Part shown: piece by piece, positions 3,351 through 5,180 of the stretch
Numbering within the stretch: the stretch's first letter is position 1
Layout: the number at the start of each line of letters is the position of its first letter
Assembly (NCBI GenBank): GCA_031287655.1
Contig: JAITSR010000004.1
Coordinates: forward strand, 1-5,180
Direction: 5' to 3'
Length of the DNA stretch: 5,180 nucleotides
From: Clostridiales bacterium
Lineage (GTDB): Bacteria; Bacillota; Clostridia; WRLR01
Translations under genes and position numbers: made by a program
Notes under the pieces: model-generated
What the model was told of the DNA's origin: nothing
Seen by the model: only the letters and a program-made list of their open reading frames with translations
Databases searched by the model: none

Positions 3351-5180
3351 ATGAAACAGCAAGGTTTTCCGGCAAAACAGGGGATGTACGACCCAAAATT
3401 TGAACACGACGCGTGCGGCATCGGGCTGCTCGTGAATATAAACGGCGAAAAATCCCACAAGCTCGTACAGGACGCGATCGACGTTTTGCGGCGGCTCGCG
3501 CACAGGGGCGGTATCGGCGACGAGCCGGAGAGCGGCGACGGCGCGGGCATCCTTCTGCAAATCCCGCATGACTTTATGGTCCGCGTCGCGGCGAGCGACG
3601 GTATCCGGCTCCCCGGCGAGGGGGGCTACGGCGTCGCGATGATGTTCGCTTCGCCCGACGCCGATCGCTGCGACAAAACGGTCTCTTCTTTCTGCGCGAT
3701 CGTCGAGCGCGAGGGGCTCTCGGTGCTCGGAACGCGCGCCGTGCCCGTCTACCCGGACTGCGTCGGCCGTATGGCAAAAGAAGTGCGCCCCGGCATCCGC
3801 CAAGTGTTTATCGCAAAGCCCGAAACATCCTCCGAGGAGGATTTTGAGCGCGCTCTCTACATTATATCAAAGGTCGCCCAAGCGGAGCTGCGCTACGCAT
3901 CCTCCGACCCCGACCTGTATTTTTACCTTTCGAGCATCTCGTGCCGGACGATCGTATATAAAGGTATGCTTCTGCCGGACCAGCTCGCCGCGTTTTACCT
4001 CGATCTGCGCGACTCCCGTCTCGCGTCCGCGATCGTGCTCGTCCACTCGCGCTTTTCCACAAACACGTTCCCGAGCTGGGAACGCGCGCATCCGATCCAC
4101 CACCTCGTCCACAACGGCGAGATCAACACGATCCGCGGCAATGTCAACTGGGTCCGGGCGCGCGAGGCGATGCTAAAATCCGACAAATTCGGTCCGGACC
4201 TAAAGAAGGTCCTGCCCGTGATCAACGAGGACGGCAGCGATTCCGCGATGCTCGACGACTTTGTGAACCTCCTGATCCACGCGGGCTACAGCATGCCCGA
4301 GGCGATGATGCTCGCGATCCCCGAGCCTTGGGAGAACGCCGACTCGATGGACCCCAAAAAGCGCGCTTTTTACGAATACACGAGCTGCCTTTCGGAGCCG
4401 TGGGACGGCCCCGCCGCGATCGCTTTTACGGACGGCAAGGTCGCGGGCGCGACGCTCGACCGCAACGGCCTGCGCCCCGCCCGCTACTATGTGACGCGCG
4501 ACAACGTCCTGATCCTCGCAAGCGAGGTCGGAGTGCTGGCCGTGCCGCCTGAGAACGTCATAAAAAAAGACCGCCTGCGCCCGGGGCGTATGCTGCTGAT
4601 CGACACGCGCGAGGGCCGGATCATCGAGGACGACGAGCTAAAGGCGAACGCCGCGTCAAAAAAACCTTACGGCGAATGGCTCGCAAAAAACCTGACCCGC
4701 TTAAACGACCTGCCGGACAGCGCGCATCCCGGCGAGACATGGCGCGACATCATCCGCAAAAAAAAGCAGCGCAACTCGGAGGAACCGTATGAGCAGGCGC
4801 TGTTGAAGGACTTTGTCGGTCTGGAGCTCCTGATGGCGAACAAGGAGAACGACGACGCGGACAACCTCTCGCTGCTCGAGGAACAGAAGGTGTTCGGTTA
4901 CACATGGGAGGACGTCAACATGACGCTCCGGCAGATCGCGTCGACCGTCGACGACCCGATCTCGTCGATGGGGATCGACACGCCGCTCGCCGTGCTCTCA
5001 AACCGCCCGCAGCTTTTGTACAACTACTTCAAACAGCTCTTTGCGCAGGTCACGAACCCGCCGATCGACGCGATCCGCGAACAGGTCGTGACGTCCTCCG
5101 ACATTCAGTTCGGCAGCGAGGGCAACCTGCTGGAGCCCGGCGAGGGCAACTGCCGTATGATCCGGCACGACACGCCGGTC
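3351..5180 (+). CDS. gltB: Glutamate synthase large subunit, N-terminal 610 codons (runs off the right edge)
   Basis: Glutamate synthase transfers the amide nitrogen of glutamine to 2-oxoglutarate to make two glutamates, with electrons from NADPH or ferredoxin; it is cytoplasmic and central to ammonia assimilation. The frame is open from the ATG to the window's end. About 40% of the usual 1,500-residue protein is visible. The class II glutamine amidotransferase domain begins at Cys22 (E-H-D-A-C-G-I-G), the expected catalytic nucleophile, exposed after removal of a 21-residue propeptide. It continues with H51-R-G, S61-G-D-G-A-G66, H232-S-R-F-S-T-N-T, H254-N-G-E-I-N-T260 and D370-R-N-G-L-R-P-A-R. 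The central domain follows, with FGYT at 515-518, S-M-G-I-D-T-P at 539-545 and Q-V-T-N-P-P-I-D at 566-573. The FMN, iron-sulfur and GXGXG parts lie beyond the edge. It resembles Bacillus GltA more than enterobacterial GltB (for example, HRGG rather than HRGA). Composition is GC-rich with C/G-ending codons. The small subunit is not visible. Confidence 0.97.
   Translation, partial: MKQQGFPAKQGMYDPKFEHDACGIGLLVNINGEKSHKLVQDAIDVLRRLAHRGGIGDEPESGDGAGILLQIPHDFMVRVAASDGIRLPGEGGYGVAMMFASPDADRCDKTVSSFCAIVEREGLSVLGTRAVPVYPDCVGRMAKEVRPGIRQVFIAKPETSSEEDFERALYIISKVAQAELRYASSDPDLYFYLSSISCRTIVYKGMLLPDQLAAFYLDLRDSRLASAIVLVHSRFSTNTFPSWERAHPIHHLVHNGEINTIRGNVNWVRAREAMLKSDKFGPDLKKVLPVINEDGSDSAMLDDFVNLLIHAGYSMPEAMMLAIPEPWENADSMDPKKRAFYEYTSCLSEPWDGPAAIAFTDGKVAGATLDRNGLRPARYYVTRDNVLILASEVGVLAVPPENVIKKDRLRPGRMLLIDTREGRIIEDDELKANAASKKPYGEWLAKNLTRLNDLPDSAHPGETWRDIIRKKKQRNSEEPYEQALLKDFVGLELLMANKENDDADNLSLLEEQKVFGYTWEDVNMTLRQIASTVDDPISSMGIDTPLAVLSNRPQLLYNYFKQLFAQVTNPPIDAIREQVVTSSDIQFGSEGNLLEPGEGNCRMIRHDTPV

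Noticed and set aside
3312..3803. A 163-codon minus-strand frame opposite the start of gltB
   Set aside because: Long antisense frames are expected opposite GC-rich genes with strong third-position bias. It has no ribosome site and shows no family motif.
3828..3845. Hairpin TCCTC/GAGGA followed by TTTT, resembling a small terminator
   Set aside because: The stem has only 5 bp and the T-run four bases, and it is inside the coding sequence of gltB, where termination would be harmful. The arms are explained by Ser and Glu codons.
3844..4176. A 110-codon frame inside gltB, starting with TTG just after a GAGGAGG at 3834-3840
   Set aside because: It lies in a shifted frame of the glutamate synthase gene, whose own frame matches the family throughout. 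The GAGGAGG simply encodes part of Ser-Ser-Glu-Glu, and the translated product is Arg/Ser/Thr-rich with no recognisable motif.

Overview
The window looks like chromosomal DNA from a fairly GC-rich, Firmicutes/Clostridia-type anaerobe. The signs are strong AGG-type Shine-Dalgarno sites, a textbook TTGACA/TATAAT promoter, a glutamate synthase whose N-terminal half reads like the Bacillus GltA type, and a DUF1703-type ATPase/nuclease gene of a kind common in gut Clostridia and Bacteroidetes. The assignment to lineage is an inference from style; no rRNA or other marker gene is present.

Layout. Positions 1-346 (minus strand) hold a type II toxin-antitoxin operon: a RelB/DinJ-family antitoxin followed, with a one-base TGATG overlap, by a toxin gene of which only the first 25 codons lie inside the window. 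A divergent, AT-rich intergenic region (about 347-564) carries a good promoter for the toxin-antitoxin operon with two 8-bp direct repeats around its -35 box, a small hairpin, and weaker promoter-like elements pointing the other way. Positions 565-2205 (plus) encode an AAA-ATPase-like protein with a C-terminal PD-(D/E)XK nuclease-like domain. After 46 bases, 2252-3268 (plus) encodes a winged-helix DNA-binding protein of the HTH_42 family, which includes the AlkZ/YcaQ DNA glycosylases, and it keeps a Q-x-Q motif at the expected place. From 3351 to the right edge (plus) runs the first 610 codons of the glutamate synthase large subunit, preceded by its own consensus promoter with a palindrome at the predicted transcription start.

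The left part (toxin-antitoxin plus ATPase/nuclease) is lower in GC and has the character of accessory DNA. The right part (HTH_42 gene and glutamate synthase) is GC-rich with strong codon bias and looks like core chromosome. No rRNA, tRNA, CRISPR array, insertion sequence or convincing intrinsic terminator was seen. I do not see a clearly new multi-gene system. The best candidates for a second look are the Q-x-Q motif in the winged-helix protein, the altered signatures in the ATPase, and the operator-like elements in the toxin-antitoxin and glutamate synthase promoters.
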